From: Kiritimatiellota bacterium
Lineage (GTDB): Bacteria > Verrucomicrobiota > Kiritimatiellia > JAAZAB01
NCBI GenBank assembly: GCA_026398415.1
Contig: JAPLSY010000080.1
Coordinates: 101,393-165,392, forward strand
Reading direction: 5' to 3'
Length of the DNA stretch: 64,000 nt
The translations under genes and the position numbers were made by a program. The notes below the pieces were generated by a model. It saw nothing but the letters and a program-made list of their open reading frames with translations. It made no database searches and was not told where the DNA came from. Below are positions 8,283 through 16,803 of this stretch, piece after piece. Position 1 is the stretch's first letter, and each line of letters opens with the position of its first letter.

Positions 8283-9971
8283 TCATCGATTGGGTTTGAG
8301 AATAACATAGGTGGGCAAGCCCATCACGGCAAACGCGTCCAGGACATCACGATCCGGCGGTTGATTGGGATGCTCGGCCTGGACCTTGACCCTGACAAAG
8401 AATTCCAACTGCTGACGGACCTGTGCGTTCCGAAAAGTCGTCGCGTCCATGGCATGACAATTTTTGCACCACGAGGCCCAGAAATCAATGAAGACCGGTT
8501 TATGTTCCTGATCCGCCCGGGCCAGCGCTTCAGGCAGGCTGGTCAACCATCCTTCGCGCGCGCCACTCGGTGACGATTGTCCCCATAGCGGTTGTTGCCG
8601 CCCCAGCGGTGGTGACCGCCCCAGCGGTGGTGACCGCCCCAGCGGTGGTGACCGCCAGATCATGAAGCCGGTATAGGCATAATAGACGGCTGCCAGCAGG
8701 ATCAGAATACCGAATCCGTGTTTGATGCGTTCCATCCAGCGGCCTGGCTTGGGCAAACAAGCCAGACCAGCGCCGGCCAGCGGCCACGGCAAGGCCATGC
8801 CCAGGCCGAGGATAAAGGGCAACAGCAACGCGGCGCCGTGACCTTGGGCATACAGACTGGCCGATAAAAGGAGCACCGAGAGCACCACCGGCGCCACGCA
8901 AGCACCCGAGAGTATCGCGGCCAGTCCACCCAAGGCGACAATCATCAGTACGCCGCTGCCCATGCCAATCGTGTTAAAACGCCCCTGGAACCTGGAAAAA
9001 TCAATTGCATAGACATCAAACATGGCCAGTGCCAGAACCGCAAACAGAAGCGCGACACTCACATTAAACCAGGGGGACGCATTTAGCGCACCGAACTTCG
9101 CGCCGGTCAGTACAACCAGCAGCCCCAGGATGCCGTAAGCGACGGCCATACCCAGTCCATACAACGCACCCAATGCAGCCCCGCGCCGACGCGACTGGGC
9201 CCCGGTCCCGGCGCCGATGATCGCCAGGTTGACGGGAATCATCGGTAATACGCAGGGCGTCAGGTTTAAGGCCAGTCCACCCACAAGCAGGATCAGGATC
9301 GAGAGCCACAGCGACCGTTTTAACCAGCGGTCAAGGGGTGCCTCCGGCGTAGCACTCCCCCGCCCTTGCGCCGATTCCAGAAACGAAAGAAGTTCCGACG
9401 ATGAGAGATACCCAGCCCGCTGAGCAACTATCGCAAACCGATTGGTCAAAGTGCGCCAATCAGTTGTTGCCGTGGATGCAGAAACCACAGCGGTTGCGGC
9501 AGAAACAGCGACTGAAGATGACGCCAAGTTTGCCCATGAAACTACAAATGTTTCCGATGCCGGCAAAAAGCAAACAGTTTCGTTACAACCCTGCCACCAC
9601 ACCGTGACCGGCAAACGATTAGTGTTCAGGTTTTCAATGGCGTAAAGCGCCTTGAAAGAGCGCGTGAAAACGAGTGCTTCTTTTCCGCTTAAGGGATCGG
9701 ACTGCTTCTCCGGCGCCGGCAGGAAGCGTGGAATCAGTCTGGCCGGCACCGGGACTTCGACACGGAATTGATCGGCATACAGCCGATGCTGTGGCGGAAT
9801 CTCCACCTGAACGAACAGCATCCGCAGTCTGTCGTCCTTCCGCTCTGGTCTGGCGTCTGGCGTCTGGCGTCCGGCGTCCGTCCCGACGGACACCTGAAAA
9901 GGATCAGCCGCCATCACCAGGCAGGTCAAACCCAAAAACGCAACGACTAAGCCTGCGAATGGCGCGACCAC
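8283..9971 (-). CDS. DsbD-like thiol:disulfide transmembrane reductase
   Basis: Moves electrons from cytosolic thioredoxin to periplasmic thiols. Seen in order: signal-like hydrophobic segment, periplasmic N-domain with the Cys pair of WWQGCNETVCFLP, a CcdA-type eight-helix membrane domain with the redox Cys of LTPCVLPMIP and LSGACVAPVV, and a C-terminal thioredoxin domain with WASWCKNCHAM. This is the standard DsbD order. The start is uncertain: the frame stays open upstream into the ferritin gene but has no Met there; I chose GTG 9971, which gives a signal peptide (562 aa), though no ribosome site is visible and the codon lies in a hairpin. The linker before the thioredoxin domain is a tandem repeat (SPPLGR), and the mature N-terminus contains a 7-nt array. 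Confidence 0.85.
   Translation of the reverse strand: MVAPFAGLVVAFLGLTCLVMAADPFQVSVGTDAGRQTPDARPERKDDRLRMLFVQVEIPPQHRLYADQFRVEVPVPARLIPRFLPAPEKQSDPLSGKEALVFTRSFKALYAIENLNTNRLPVTVWWQGCNETVCFLPASETFVVSWANLASSSVAVSAATAVVSASTATTDWRTLTNRFAIVAQRAGYLSSSELLSFLESAQGRGSATPEAPLDRWLKRSLWLSILILLVGGLALNLTPCVLPMIPVNLAIIGAGTGAQSRRRGAALGALYGLGMAVAYGILGLLVVLTGAKFGALNASPWFNVSVALLFAVLALAMFDVYAIDFSRFQGRFNTIGMGSGVLMIVALGGLAAILSGACVAPVVLSVLLLSASLYAQGHGAALLLPFILGLGMALPWPLAGAGLACLPKPGRWMERIKHGFGILILLAAVYYAYTGFMIWRSPPLGRSPPLGRSPPLGRQQPLWGQSSPSGAREGWLTSLPEALARADQEHKPVFIDFWASWCKNCHAMDATTFRNAQVRQQLEFFVRVKVQAEHPNQPPDRDVLDAFAVMGLPTYVILKPNR
8586..8656. repeat. 18-nt tandem repeat inside dsbD-like gene
   Basis: Four units with 18-nt period; the last three (8604, 8622, 8640) are identical or nearly so, with core GCGGTGGTGACCGC, which is itself a hairpin (GCGGT/ACCGC). 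The coding strand yields repeated SPPLGR between the last membrane helix and the thioredoxin domain. Confidence 0.8.
9848..9891. repeat. 7-nt tandem array (GTCTGGC) inside dsbD-like gene
   Basis: Five consecutive 7-nt units: GTCTGGC three times, GTCCGGC, GTCCGTC. The last unit starts a perfect inverted repeat GTCCGTC-CC-GACGGAC (9876-9891). It encodes part of the low-complexity linker just after the signal peptide. Confidence 0.75.
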
Positions 9972-10019
9972 GCGTTTCGCGTGGCTGGCACGAGGTTTGC
10001 CCGCCTCTGGCGGGTAAAC
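9968..10019. repeat. Two adjacent hairpins spanning the dsbD-like start region
   Basis: 9968-9984 is a perfect 7-bp stem (CCACGCG, TTT, CGCGTGG) that contains the proposed GTG start. 9995-10019 is an 11-bp stem with one mismatch (GTTTGCCCGCC, TCT, GGCGGGTAAAC). The second shares GTTTACCCGCC with the 36-nt repeat in dnaX, so it probably belongs to the same repeat family. Confidence 0.7.
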
Positions 10020-10077
10020 ACTGCGAAGGACCGCAGCTCTTGTCTGGCGTAGCCTTGGCAAAGACAGATTCACAGGA

Positions 10078-10611
10078 TTATGCGGCGGGAGCGCCGCCGG
10101 CGGCCGTCGTAGGCGGTGGCGTAAAGATGCGCGTCGCCAAATCCTTGTCGAGCATAAACAAGCCGTTGCCATCCTTGCCCACCAGGCGCAGGCGCGCCAG
10201 CACATCATTGTCGTTGGCTTCCTCCTCGACCTGCTCGGTCACATACCACTGCAAAAGGACGGCGGTGGCGTGGTCTTTTTCCTTGAGGGCCAGGTCCGAC
10301 AACTCGTTGATGCATTTCGTAATGAATTGCTCGTGCTTGAGGGTTTGTTCGAACATGTCCAGCAGCGACTTGAAGGCCGAGGGCGGCGCCTTGACCGCCG
10401 CCAATGTGACCGTGCCACCCTGGCTGATCACATAGTTATAAAACTTCATGAAATGGACCATTTCTTCCTGGTACTGGACCATGAACCAGTTGGCCGCGCC
10501 CTTCAGTCCCATGGCGGCGGAGGCCGCCGACATCGAAAGGTATAGATAGGCGGAATAAAACTCGTTGCTCATCTGGCCATTCAGGGCATCCACCATTTTT
10601 TGATTCAGCAT
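10078..10611 (-). CDS. Ferritin (non-haem)
   Basis: Stores iron as ferric mineral in a cytosolic 24-mer. The 177-residue product begins MLNQKMVDALNGQMSNEFYS, the typical bacterial ferritin start, and carries the ferroxidase ligands in NEFYSAYLYL, YQEEMVHFMKF and the later EQVEEEAND. The four-helix core is followed by a short Ala/Pro-rich tail. ATG 10611 is preceded by AAGGAGGAT. It lies 18 bases downstream of rubrerythrin and is probably cotranscribed with it and with rubredoxin, which fits a peroxide/iron defence operon. Confidence 0.93.
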   Translation of the reverse strand: MLNQKMVDALNGQMSNEFYSAYLYLSMSAASAAMGLKGAANWFMVQYQEEMVHFMKFYNYVISQGGTVTLAAVKAPPSAFKSLLDMFEQTLKHEQFITKCINELSDLALKEKDHATAVLLQWYVTEQVEEEANDNDVLARLRLVGKDGNGLFMLDKDLATRIFTPPPTTAAGGAPAA

Positions 10612-10629
10612 GGGTATCCTCCTTGTGTT

Positions 10630-11202
10630 TTACCAATTCTCCGCCAGCAGTTCGAAATGGGCCTGGGGATGGGCGCAGGCCGGGCAGGCCTGGGGCGCCT
10701 CTTTACCTTTGTGCAAATAACCGCAGTTGCGGCAACGCCACACGACATCCTTGTCTTTTTTAAATACCGTGCCGGCTTCCACATTGGCTGCGAAGCCAAG
10801 GTAGCGCTTCTCGTGCTGGCGCTCCGCCACCACCAGGGCATCAAATATTTTTGCAATCGGCTCAAGACCTTCCGCACGGGCGATCTTGGCAAAGCCCGGA
10901 TACATTTCCGACCATTCGTCATGTTCGCCGGCGGCGGCGGCCTTCAAGTTCTGCAACGTCGTGCCCACCACGCCCGCCGGGAACGAACCTTCGATTTTCA
11001 CCACCCCGCCCTGCAGGAGCTTGAACAGCCGGTGGGCGTGTTCGCGTTCCTGGTTGGCGGTTTCCTCGAACACATCGGCAATCTGGATGAAGCCATCCTT
11101 GCGCGCCTGGCCGGCAAAATAAGTGTAACAATTGCGCGCCTGTGATTCGCCCGCGAATGCCGTCAATACATTCCGTTCCGTCTTACTGTCTTTGAATTCC
11201 AT
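10630..11202 (-). CDS. Rubrerythrin
   Basis: Reduces hydrogen peroxide in anaerobes using a di-iron centre. The 190 residues hold an N-terminal four-helix domain with the Glu ligands of FAGESQARNCY, FEETANQEREHAHRL and VVAERQHEKRY, and a C-terminal rubredoxin-like domain with CRNCGYLH and CPACAHPQ (four Cys for one Fe). The frame reaches further upstream to 11241, but ATG 11202 has AGGAGG seven bases before it and gives the usual N-terminus, so I use it. Rubredoxin, its likely electron donor, lies upstream. Confidence 0.93.
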   Translation of the reverse strand: MEFKDSKTERNVLTAFAGESQARNCYTYFAGQARKDGFIQIADVFEETANQEREHAHRLFKLLQGGVVKIEGSFPAGVVGTTLQNLKAAAAGEHDEWSEMYPGFAKIARAEGLEPIAKIFDALVVAERQHEKRYLGFAANVEAGTVFKKDKDVVWRCRNCGYLHKGKEAPQACPACAHPQAHFELLAENW

Positions 11203-11298
11203 GACATCCTCCTGTTCGGATCTGTTGACACTATGACACAAAATTAACCGCTGATGTAACTACACAGCAAATCTGGATTCACTGAAGCCCGGCAGGTT

Positions 11299-11330
11299 CC
11301 TGCCCGCAGTGCTACAGCGTTGCAGGCGGG
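11299..11330. repeat. Palindromic element copy 2, intergenic
   Basis: Reads CCTGCCCGCAGTGCTACAGC followed by GTTGCAGGCGGG. This is the reverse complement of the pgl copy with a few differences and a 2-base deletion in the centre. It lies in the rubredoxin-rubrerythrin gap, so it is transcribed but not translated here. Confidence 0.65.
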
Positions 11331-11339
11331 TTACACTGA

Positions 11340-11407
11340 CATCACGGATGAGATCAAGGAGAACATCCATCGCGCCCCTATCCGTGCCATCCGTGAAATC
11401 CGTGGTT
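11340..11407. repeat. CACGGAT inverted repeat, copy 1
   Basis: CACGGATGAG at the left faces CCGTGCCATCCGTGAAATCC at the right, so ATCCGTG units oppose CACGGAT. The same pattern occurs at 46757 and 53385, each time between genes of one transcription unit. Confidence 0.6.
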
Positions 11408-11424
11408 CTGCTCCCTGCCATTAC

Positions 11425-11583
11425 TTATTCCGGCGAAAACTGATCCTTGCCAACGCCACATTCCGGACAGACCCAGTCAGCTGGCACCTGGTCAAATGGT
11501 GTCCCGGGCTTTACACCGTGCTCCGGATCGCCCAGCTTGGGATCGTACACATAGCCGCAGACATCGCAGATAAAACGTTGCAT
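11425..11583 (-). CDS. Rubredoxin
   Basis: A 52-residue one-iron electron carrier. The two Cys pairs are in [11 protein letters not shown] (Cys6, Cys9) and [13 protein letters not shown] (Cys39, Cys41 pattern CPEC preceded by the conserved DW). Length and motif match the family exactly. ATG 11583 is preceded by GAGAGGAG. It is the first gene of a probable rubredoxin-rubrerythrin-ferritin operon; a consensus-like promoter lies about 75-100 bases upstream. It probably passes electrons to rubrerythrin for peroxide reduction. Confidence 0.95.
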   Translation of the reverse strand: MQRFICDVCGYVYDPKLGDPEHGVKPGTPFDQVPADWVCPECGVGKDQFSPE

Positions 11584-11653
11584 ATCGACTCCTCTCTTAT
11601 ATCTCGTGCCTGTTTTACAGGCCCTTGCACACCATAGCTACGCCACACGCAAT

Positions 11654-11681
11654 ATATTATACCCAGTTCCCGCGTTGTCAA
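11654..11681 (-). promoter_or_regulatory. Sigma70-type promoter of the rubredoxin operon
   Basis: On the minus strand TTGACA (11681-11676) is followed by TATAAT (11661-11656) or, with better 16-nt spacing, TAATAT (11659-11654). The leader to the rubredoxin ATG would be about 65 bases. Confidence 0.7.
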
Positions 11682-11689
11682 TGCTCAGG

Positions 11690-11709
11690 CAATGCATGAT
11701 TATGCAATG
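11690..11709. promoter_or_regulatory. Near-palindrome upstream of the rubredoxin promoter
   Basis: CAATGCATGATTATGCAATG is a near-perfect dyad sitting 8 bases upstream of the -35 box. It is placed like an activator or repressor site. It is not a recognisable PerR or Fur box; the binding protein is unknown. Confidence 0.4.
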
Positions 11710-11805
11710 CGGATGGAAATGAGTGCACCAGTTTAATCCTGGTCAAATGCCATGTCGGAGCACTATTTCAGGCGGACATTACGACCAGCACATTTTTGCC
11801 GTTGA

Positions 11806-13968
11806 TCATGGGGATGGCACGTTTTCGCGATTCGTTGGAACGGCTTCTTCAAAATACGGTTCCTGGCTTTCGTAGCGCGCCAGCCGCTGAGCGACCGGGT
11901 TTTTCCGGTCCGCTTGATTCTCCACGCCCATGAGCGCCAGCGCCTGCCGGGTCACGGCAATCGCCTCCGGAAACCGGCCCGCGCCGGCATACGCAACTCC
12001 CAGCGCGTCCAGAAACGCGGGGTCACGACTGTGCATTGGCCGGCCGGTCTGTTCGGCCATGCTAATCAGGTCCGCGCGATCCGCAATGCTCAACCCCTGA
12101 CGCGAAGCCAGAAGCCACAGGTCACCGGTCAAGGTGGGCAACCATTCCCGGTAGAAGCGTACGGCGACCCGGAATGCTATCATGGCTTTGCCATATTCGC
12201 CGCAGGCCACCAGCGCCAGGATCAGTTGATTGTAGGCCTCGAGCATGTCCGGCCTGATTTCCAGGGCCACCACGTAGTGATTCACGGCATCCGGCAATTG
12301 GCCCTTTTGCATCAATACGACGCCCAGGTTGTAATGGGCGTTAGCCAAGCCGGGATTGATCCGGATCGCCTGGGCAAACAGGCCGGCGGCCTCGTCGAGA
12401 TTTTGCCGGTTATATAAAATTGTGCCGAGGTTTACATACACTTCGGCGCAATCCGGTCGCATGCGCAGGGCCTCGCGATAATGATAGATGGCTTCATCCA
12501 CCTTGCCCTGCCGGGCCAGGGTAACGGCAATGTTGTTGTGCACCTCGACGTAGTCCGGCTTGATTCGCAGGGCTTCGCCATAATGATATACGGCATCGTC
12601 CAGCCGTCCGCGGCCCGTCAGGGCGTTGGCCAGGTTGTTGTGTGCCAGATAATTATTTTCCGTTACGGCAATGGCGTGCTCAAAAACCGTGATTGTGTTT
12701 TTCCAGGTTCCGGCCTGCAACCACGTGCCGATCCCGAGGAGCACCACGGAGCCACAGGCAAGGACGGCAAGCGCATCCAGTGTCATCTGCCGGCGACGCG
12801 GTTCCGGCAGGACGCGCCTAACCAGATCGGGAACACCCCAGGCAATCATGATGAAAATACCGATCAACGGAATGTAGGTATAGCGATCAGCCATGGCCTG
12901 GTTGCCCACCTGCACCAGCCCGACCACCGGCACGAGGGTGATGAGATACCAAAGCCAACCGGCAATCAGATAGCGGGCGCGCCGCCAGAGCCAGAGACAG
13001 AATACCGAGACCAGGGCCAGGAATATCATGGCAACCCCGACCTTCCAGAACAGCAGGTTCAAATTGTAGGGATACAGGCAGGCCAGATGTTTCGGCCAGA
13101 CCATATGAACAAGATAATTCTGATAAGCCAGCGCGGCGTTGGCGATGCGAATTCCCAGGGGATATTGGATGAACGAGCCAACCGCCCCGGTCGAGTGTTG
13201 AACCACAAAGGTGATCACGCAGGCCGCCACCGAAAGCAAGGCCAGGGGCGCTTTTTCCATAACCAGGAACCACCAGGATGTCCGCATTGGCCCGGTCAAG
13301 TCCGCCGGTGGCAACGGCCACTGCGGTGGCAACGGCTGCTGCGACGGCAACAGCCGCTGAAGCGGCCAGTAATCCAGCAGGAGGAGCACGAGCGGCAGAC
13401 TGACCAGCATTGGCTTGGCCATGAGACCCGTGGCATAGAGCGCCAACACGACCAGATACCAACCAACCCGCGGGCGGATGGTGTAACGCGCATAGGCCCA
13501 AAGCGTCAGCATGAAAAAGAACGTGCTGAGCACATCCTTGCGCTCGCTGATCCAAGCCACCGATTCCACATGCAGCGGATGCACGGCAAAGAGGACCGCC
13601 ACAATGGCGCTGCTCCACATCTTCCGCGTCATACCGGTCAGGACGATAAACAGCAGGATCGTGTTGACAATGTGCAGGAGCAGGTTCGTGAGGTGATACC
13701 CCATGGGCTTGAGCCGGTACAACTCGAAATCCGTCATCAACGAAAGCCAGGTGACCGGATGCCAGGTAAAGGCATATTTGCTGACGAAGGTCCAACGGGC
13801 GGTATCGAGATTCAGCCCCTGCTGAAGCATGGCGTTTTCAGTGACGTAGAGCGGATCGTCAAAATCCACAAAACTATTACCCAGCACCGGCCAGTAAGCC
13901 GCCAACGTGGCCGCCAGCAGGAAGATGCAAAGCAACGTAAAGGTGCGCGCATCGGCAGATATTCGCAT
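11806..13968 (-). CDS. TMTC-like membrane protein with C-terminal TPR repeats
   Basis: 720 residues. The first 400 form about ten membrane helices with FVDFDDPLYVTENAML and WHPVTWLSLMTDF, the pattern of the large bacterial TMTC-like family (GT39-related fold, possible sugar transferase). Residues about 430-600 are TPR units with phrases such as YHYGEALRIKPDYVEVHNN and YHYREALRMRPDCAEVYVN. An 18-nt tandem repeat adds QQPLPPQWPLPP in a loop near residue 210. ATG 13968 has AAGGAG upstream. Function is unknown; neighbouring heptose kinase suggests envelope glycan work, which is weak evidence. Confidence 0.8.
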   Translation of the reverse strand: MRISADARTFTLLCIFLLAATLAAYWPVLGNSFVDFDDPLYVTENAMLQQGLNLDTARWTFVSKYAFTWHPVTWLSLMTDFELYRLKPMGYHLTNLLLHIVNTILLFIVLTGMTRKMWSSAIVAVLFAVHPLHVESVAWISERKDVLSTFFFMLTLWAYARYTIRPRVGWYLVVLALYATGLMAKPMLVSLPLVLLLLDYWPLQRLLPSQQPLPPQWPLPPADLTGPMRTSWWFLVMEKAPLALLSVAACVITFVVQHSTGAVGSFIQYPLGIRIANAALAYQNYLVHMVWPKHLACLYPYNLNLLFWKVGVAMIFLALVSVFCLWLWRRARYLIAGWLWYLITLVPVVGLVQVGNQAMADRYTYIPLIGIFIMIAWGVPDLVRRVLPEPRRRQMTLDALAVLACGSVVLLGIGTWLQAGTWKNTITVFEHAIAVTENNYLAHNNLANALTGRGRLDDAVYHYGEALRIKPDYVEVHNNIAVTLARQGKVDEAIYHYREALRMRPDCAEVYVNLGTILYNRQNLDEAAGLFAQAIRINPGLANAHYNLGVVLMQKGQLPDAVNHYVVALEIRPDMLEAYNQLILALVACGEYGKAMIAFRVAVRFYREWLPTLTGDLWLLASRQGLSIADRADLISMAEQTGRPMHSRDPAFLDALGVAYAGAGRFPEAIAVTRQALALMGVENQADRKNPVAQRLARYESQEPYFEEAVPTNRENVPSP
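13307..13360. repeat. 18-nt tandem repeat inside TPR membrane protein gene
   Basis: Three units of 18 nt (13307, 13325, 13343), core GGTGGCAACGGCCACTGC with drift in the third. GCCAC and GTGGC arms make neighbouring units self-complementary. Encodes the Gln/Pro/Leu-rich loop of the membrane domain. Confidence 0.7.
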
Positions 13969-14025
13969 CCCAAACTCCTTCGAAGTTGCGCTGGTCAGGG
14001 GCAGACATCCATCAGCCCGGTTGCG

Positions 14026-15066
14026 TCAGGATCGGCGGCTCGTTTTCACTTCGGTGTGGTTCAGCATGTCCAGGTAATCCAGCAGTTCCAGGTCGGTGCA
14101 GGTAGCGGTGCCCAGCTTACCGACGACAACGCCGGCGGCGCAATTGGCCAATTCGGCGGCCGCTTCGTAATCCGCGCCGGCGGAGAGCGCTAACAGCAGG
14201 GTGGCGATTACGGTATCGCCGGCGCCGCTCACGTCAAACACTTCGCGCGCCACGGCGGCCACGTGGCGTGGGGGACGATTTCGGGAAACCAGCAACATCC
14301 CCTGCACACCCAGCGTAATCAGCAGGAACGCCGGCTTCCATTTATTCAACAGAATAGCGGCCACCCGCAATAGGGGTTTATCCTTCAAGGGATTGGCGCA
14401 AGGCGGCTGTTCCGGCAGACGGGCCAGCGCGAACGCTTCCTTGCGATTTGGGGTTGCCACGGTCAGACCCGGCAATTTTAGGGTATCATTTTCCTTGGGA
14501 TCCAGCGCCACGGGAATGGCGTTCCGTCGCGCCGTGCGCATGACAGCATTCACGACATCTTGCCCGATGGTGCCCTTGGCATAATCCGCTATGATCACGC
14601 CCGACATGCTTCGCACGGCAGTGGACAGCTCAGCGCAGAAAGCGCTCCGGACTCTGGCCGGCAACAGGAGCCGCTCCTCCCAATCCACGCGTACAACCTG
14701 TTGCCGTTCGGCCAGGATGCGCGTTTTCACGGTTGTGTGAATGCCGGCATAGCGCAGTACCCCACGCGTGCAAACACGATCCTTTTTCAGGACCTGCAAT
14801 AAATCATTGCCGTTCGCATCACGCCCCACCACGCCGCGCATATATGCACGCCCACCCAAGGCGCACACATTACGCGCCACGTTGGCGGCGCCGCCGGGTA
14901 TATTTTTCTCGTCGCCAACCCGTACTACCGGCACAGGCGCCTCGGGTGAAATGCGGTTCACCGCACCGTAAATATAGCGATCCAGCATCATGTCGCCGAT
15001 CACCATAATTTTTTGACGGGCAAATCGCGCCACCAGCGCACGCGCCCATTTAAGATCGTTTTTCAC
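14026..15066 (-). CDS. rfaE1: D-glycero-beta-D-manno-heptose-7-phosphate kinase (RfaE1-type, PfkB family)
   Basis: Phosphorylates heptose 7-phosphate at C1 for ADP-heptose and LPS core synthesis. The 346 residues match only the kinase half of HldE: IGDMMLDRYIYG, RISPEAPVPVVRV, GGAANVARNVCALGG, and the PfkB signature VSGAGDTVIATLLLAL with the catalytic Asp. There is no nucleotidyltransferase domain, so a separate rfaE2 is expected elsewhere. The start is GTG 15066 with GGAGGG nine bases upstream, overlapping the end of the DUF3108 gene by four bases, which implies translational coupling. Confidence 0.88.
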   Translation of the reverse strand: MKNDLKWARALVARFARQKIMVIGDMMLDRYIYGAVNRISPEAPVPVVRVGDEKNIPGGAANVARNVCALGGRAYMRGVVGRDANGNDLLQVLKKDRVCTRGVLRYAGIHTTVKTRILAERQQVVRVDWEERLLLPARVRSAFCAELSTAVRSMSGVIIADYAKGTIGQDVVNAVMRTARRNAIPVALDPKENDTLKLPGLTVATPNRKEAFALARLPEQPPCANPLKDKPLLRVAAILLNKWKPAFLLITLGVQGMLLVSRNRPPRHVAAVAREVFDVSGAGDTVIATLLLALSAGADYEAAAELANCAAGVVVGKLGTATCTDLELLDYLDMLNHTEVKTSRRS

Positions 15067-15971
15067 TTGCTTGAGCCCTCCGAGTGATTGCGCGCTATTT
15101 GCGGGTAATTGGTATTGCCCGGATGCGTCCAGTAATCGTCGCCGGGGCCTTCGACCCGGTCAATGAGCAACCGGACGGTTCCGATCACCGGCGCTTTGGC
15201 TGTGGCACGGACACATAGACAGCGCTCGTCATCCGAAATCCAGACCTCCAGTTTACCGACACGGACGAACAAGCCGTGGAACTTGGCCTCGGGATCGAGC
15301 TTCAAAGTACGGATTTTGGCGTAATTGCCGATCTCCAACGTTTCGAGATCGAGGGCTTCCACCAGGAGATCGTAGAGTTTTTCATCCGCCATGACGCGAA
15401 AATCATAATGCTTGCCCGGCTCAAAATTTTGCGAACGCATGTAAAACATGTAGCTGATCAGGTCGCGTGTATCCGCATCAATGGCAAAATCCTGATGGTC
15501 GTTTTTCAGCAGATGCCGCCAGTGCGCCATGCGGGCCTTGTGATCAAAGGTCGTGATTTCGTGCAGGCGGTAACGTCCCTCGCTGAGCCGCTTGGTGAAG
15601 CGAATTGGCAGGAAAGTAACCGGGTCCACCACGCTTTCGATGAAATCGTCCACGGGATAAAACGCGGACATGACATTTCGCGAGCGGGTCGTCACGCGGA
15701 TGGCCAGCAGTTCGCGCCCGTCTTCCTCGATATATTCGCTGGAGACTTTGGTGTCGGCCACGATCAAGACGCCCCACTGGACTTTATAATATATCGCCTC
15801 TCCGACCGGAAACCACAGGGCCGGCCGGTTGGTCGCAGCCTTGGGCGGTTGATTGGTCACAACCTGGGCCGGTGCCAAAGCCGAATCCGGCGCTGACTCC
15901 GCCATCGCCAGAGACAGGCTGAGCCCAAAAACAACACATCCTAAAACCATCCGCCATTTTCCATTAACCAT
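15063..15971 (-). CDS. DUF3108 family exported protein
   Basis: 302 residues with an N-terminal signal segment (hydrophobic 9-23, probable cut after LAMA). The remainder is a beta-rich domain with YYKVQWGVLIVADTKVSSEY, VDDFIESVVDPVTFLPIRF and SYMFYMRSQNFEPG, as in DUF3108 proteins, whose biochemical role is unknown. TTG 15974 is a possible start, but ATG 15971 has GGAGGG at good distance. It overlaps proC by several bases and the heptose kinase by four, so it is part of a tight operon. Confidence 0.75.
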   Translation of the reverse strand: MVNGKWRMVLGCVVFGLSLSLAMAESAPDSALAPAQVVTNQPPKAATNRPALWFPVGEAIYYKVQWGVLIVADTKVSSEYIEEDGRELLAIRVTTRSRNVMSAFYPVDDFIESVVDPVTFLPIRFTKRLSEGRYRLHEITTFDHKARMAHWRHLLKNDHQDFAIDADTRDLISYMFYMRSQNFEPGKHYDFRVMADEKLYDLLVEALDLETLEIGNYAKIRTLKLDPEAKFHGLFVRVGKLEVWISDDERCLCVRATAKAPVIGTVRLLIDRVEGPGDDYWTHPGNTNYPQIARNHSEGSSK

Positions 15972-16803
15972 CAACCATTCCCTCCGACAATTCCCGCGAT
16001 CGTTTTTGCGCTGCCCGGATGGCTTTGATAAACATTTCCTTCACGCGGCCAGCTTCGAGCACTTCCAGGGCCGCCGCTGTGGTGCCGCCCTTGGACGTGA
16101 CCCGTCGCCGTAATTCCTCGGGCTCCTGCCCCATCTCCTCCAGCAAACGCGCCGCGCCGCGGATCGTGCCCAACGTCAACGTTTTGGCCGTTGCGTGGTC
16201 AAGCCCCATTTCATATCCCGCCTGCATCATGAATTCGGCCAGGAAAAAGACATAGGCCGGCCCGCTCCCGCTCAAGGCGGTTACCGCATCCAGGTGCTTT
16301 TCATCCAGCCGTACCACCACGCCAACCGATTGAAACAGGGATTCCACCAATTGCGCATCCGCTTCGGTTGCCTGCTTCCCCGGACAATATACCGAAACAC
16401 CGGCCCCCGCCAGGGCCGGCATATTGGGCATCACGCGCACGACCCGCATGCCCGCGGGCAACTGCTGCTGCAGGCGATGCGTGGTAATACCGGCCGCAAT
16501 GCTGACGACCAGCGTAGAGGGGGCAAGCTTTGTCCCGATATCCTTCAGGACATCCGCGATGACCTGCGGTTTAACCGCCAGCACCACGACCTGCGCCCCC
16601 CGAACACCGTCCACATTGCGCTCAAACCCCGTGACGCCAAAAGTTGCCTGGAAATGATCCAGGCGGCGGCGGTCCGTGTCCGTCACCCGCAGGCATCGGG
16701 GCTGCAAAAGCTTGGCCTGGATAATTCCGTGCACCAGGGCTTCGGCCATATTACCGGCCCCGACAAAAGTCAGAATCGATTCTGCTGAAAGCGAAGCGCT
16801 CAT
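15964..16803 (-). CDS. proC: Pyrroline-5-carboxylate reductase
   Basis: Last step of proline synthesis, NAD(P)H-dependent, cytosolic. The 279 residues start with the Rossmann motif TFVGAGNMAEALVHGI, continue through VVLAVKPQVI and VRVMPNMPALAGAG, and contain the family signature ALSGSGPAYVFFLAEFM and GGTTAAALEVLE near the C-terminus. Length is standard. ATG 16803 overlaps the yggS stop by four bases with AAGGACT upstream. The yggS-proC pairing is common in bacteria. Confidence 0.95.
   Translation of the reverse strand: MSASLSAESILTFVGAGNMAEALVHGIIQAKLLQPRCLRVTDTDRRRLDHFQATFGVTGFERNVDGVRGAQVVVLAVKPQVIADVLKDIGTKLAPSTLVVSIAAGITTHRLQQQLPAGMRVVRVMPNMPALAGAGVSVYCPGKQATEADAQLVESLFQSVGVVVRLDEKHLDAVTALSGSGPAYVFFLAEFMMQAGYEMGLDHATAKTLTLGTIRGAARLLEEMGQEPEELRRRVTSKGGTTAAALEVLEAGRVKEMFIKAIRAAQKRSRELSEGMVDG

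Noticed and set aside
9972..10208. Longer N-terminus of the dsbD-like protein overlapping ferritin
   Set aside because: No conserved sequence, runs through hairpins and into the ferritin gene; the shorter form gives a signal peptide.
12481..14193. 570-codon plus-strand frame opposite the TPR membrane protein
   Set aside because: No domain or ribosome site; the minus strand has membrane helices and clear TPR units.
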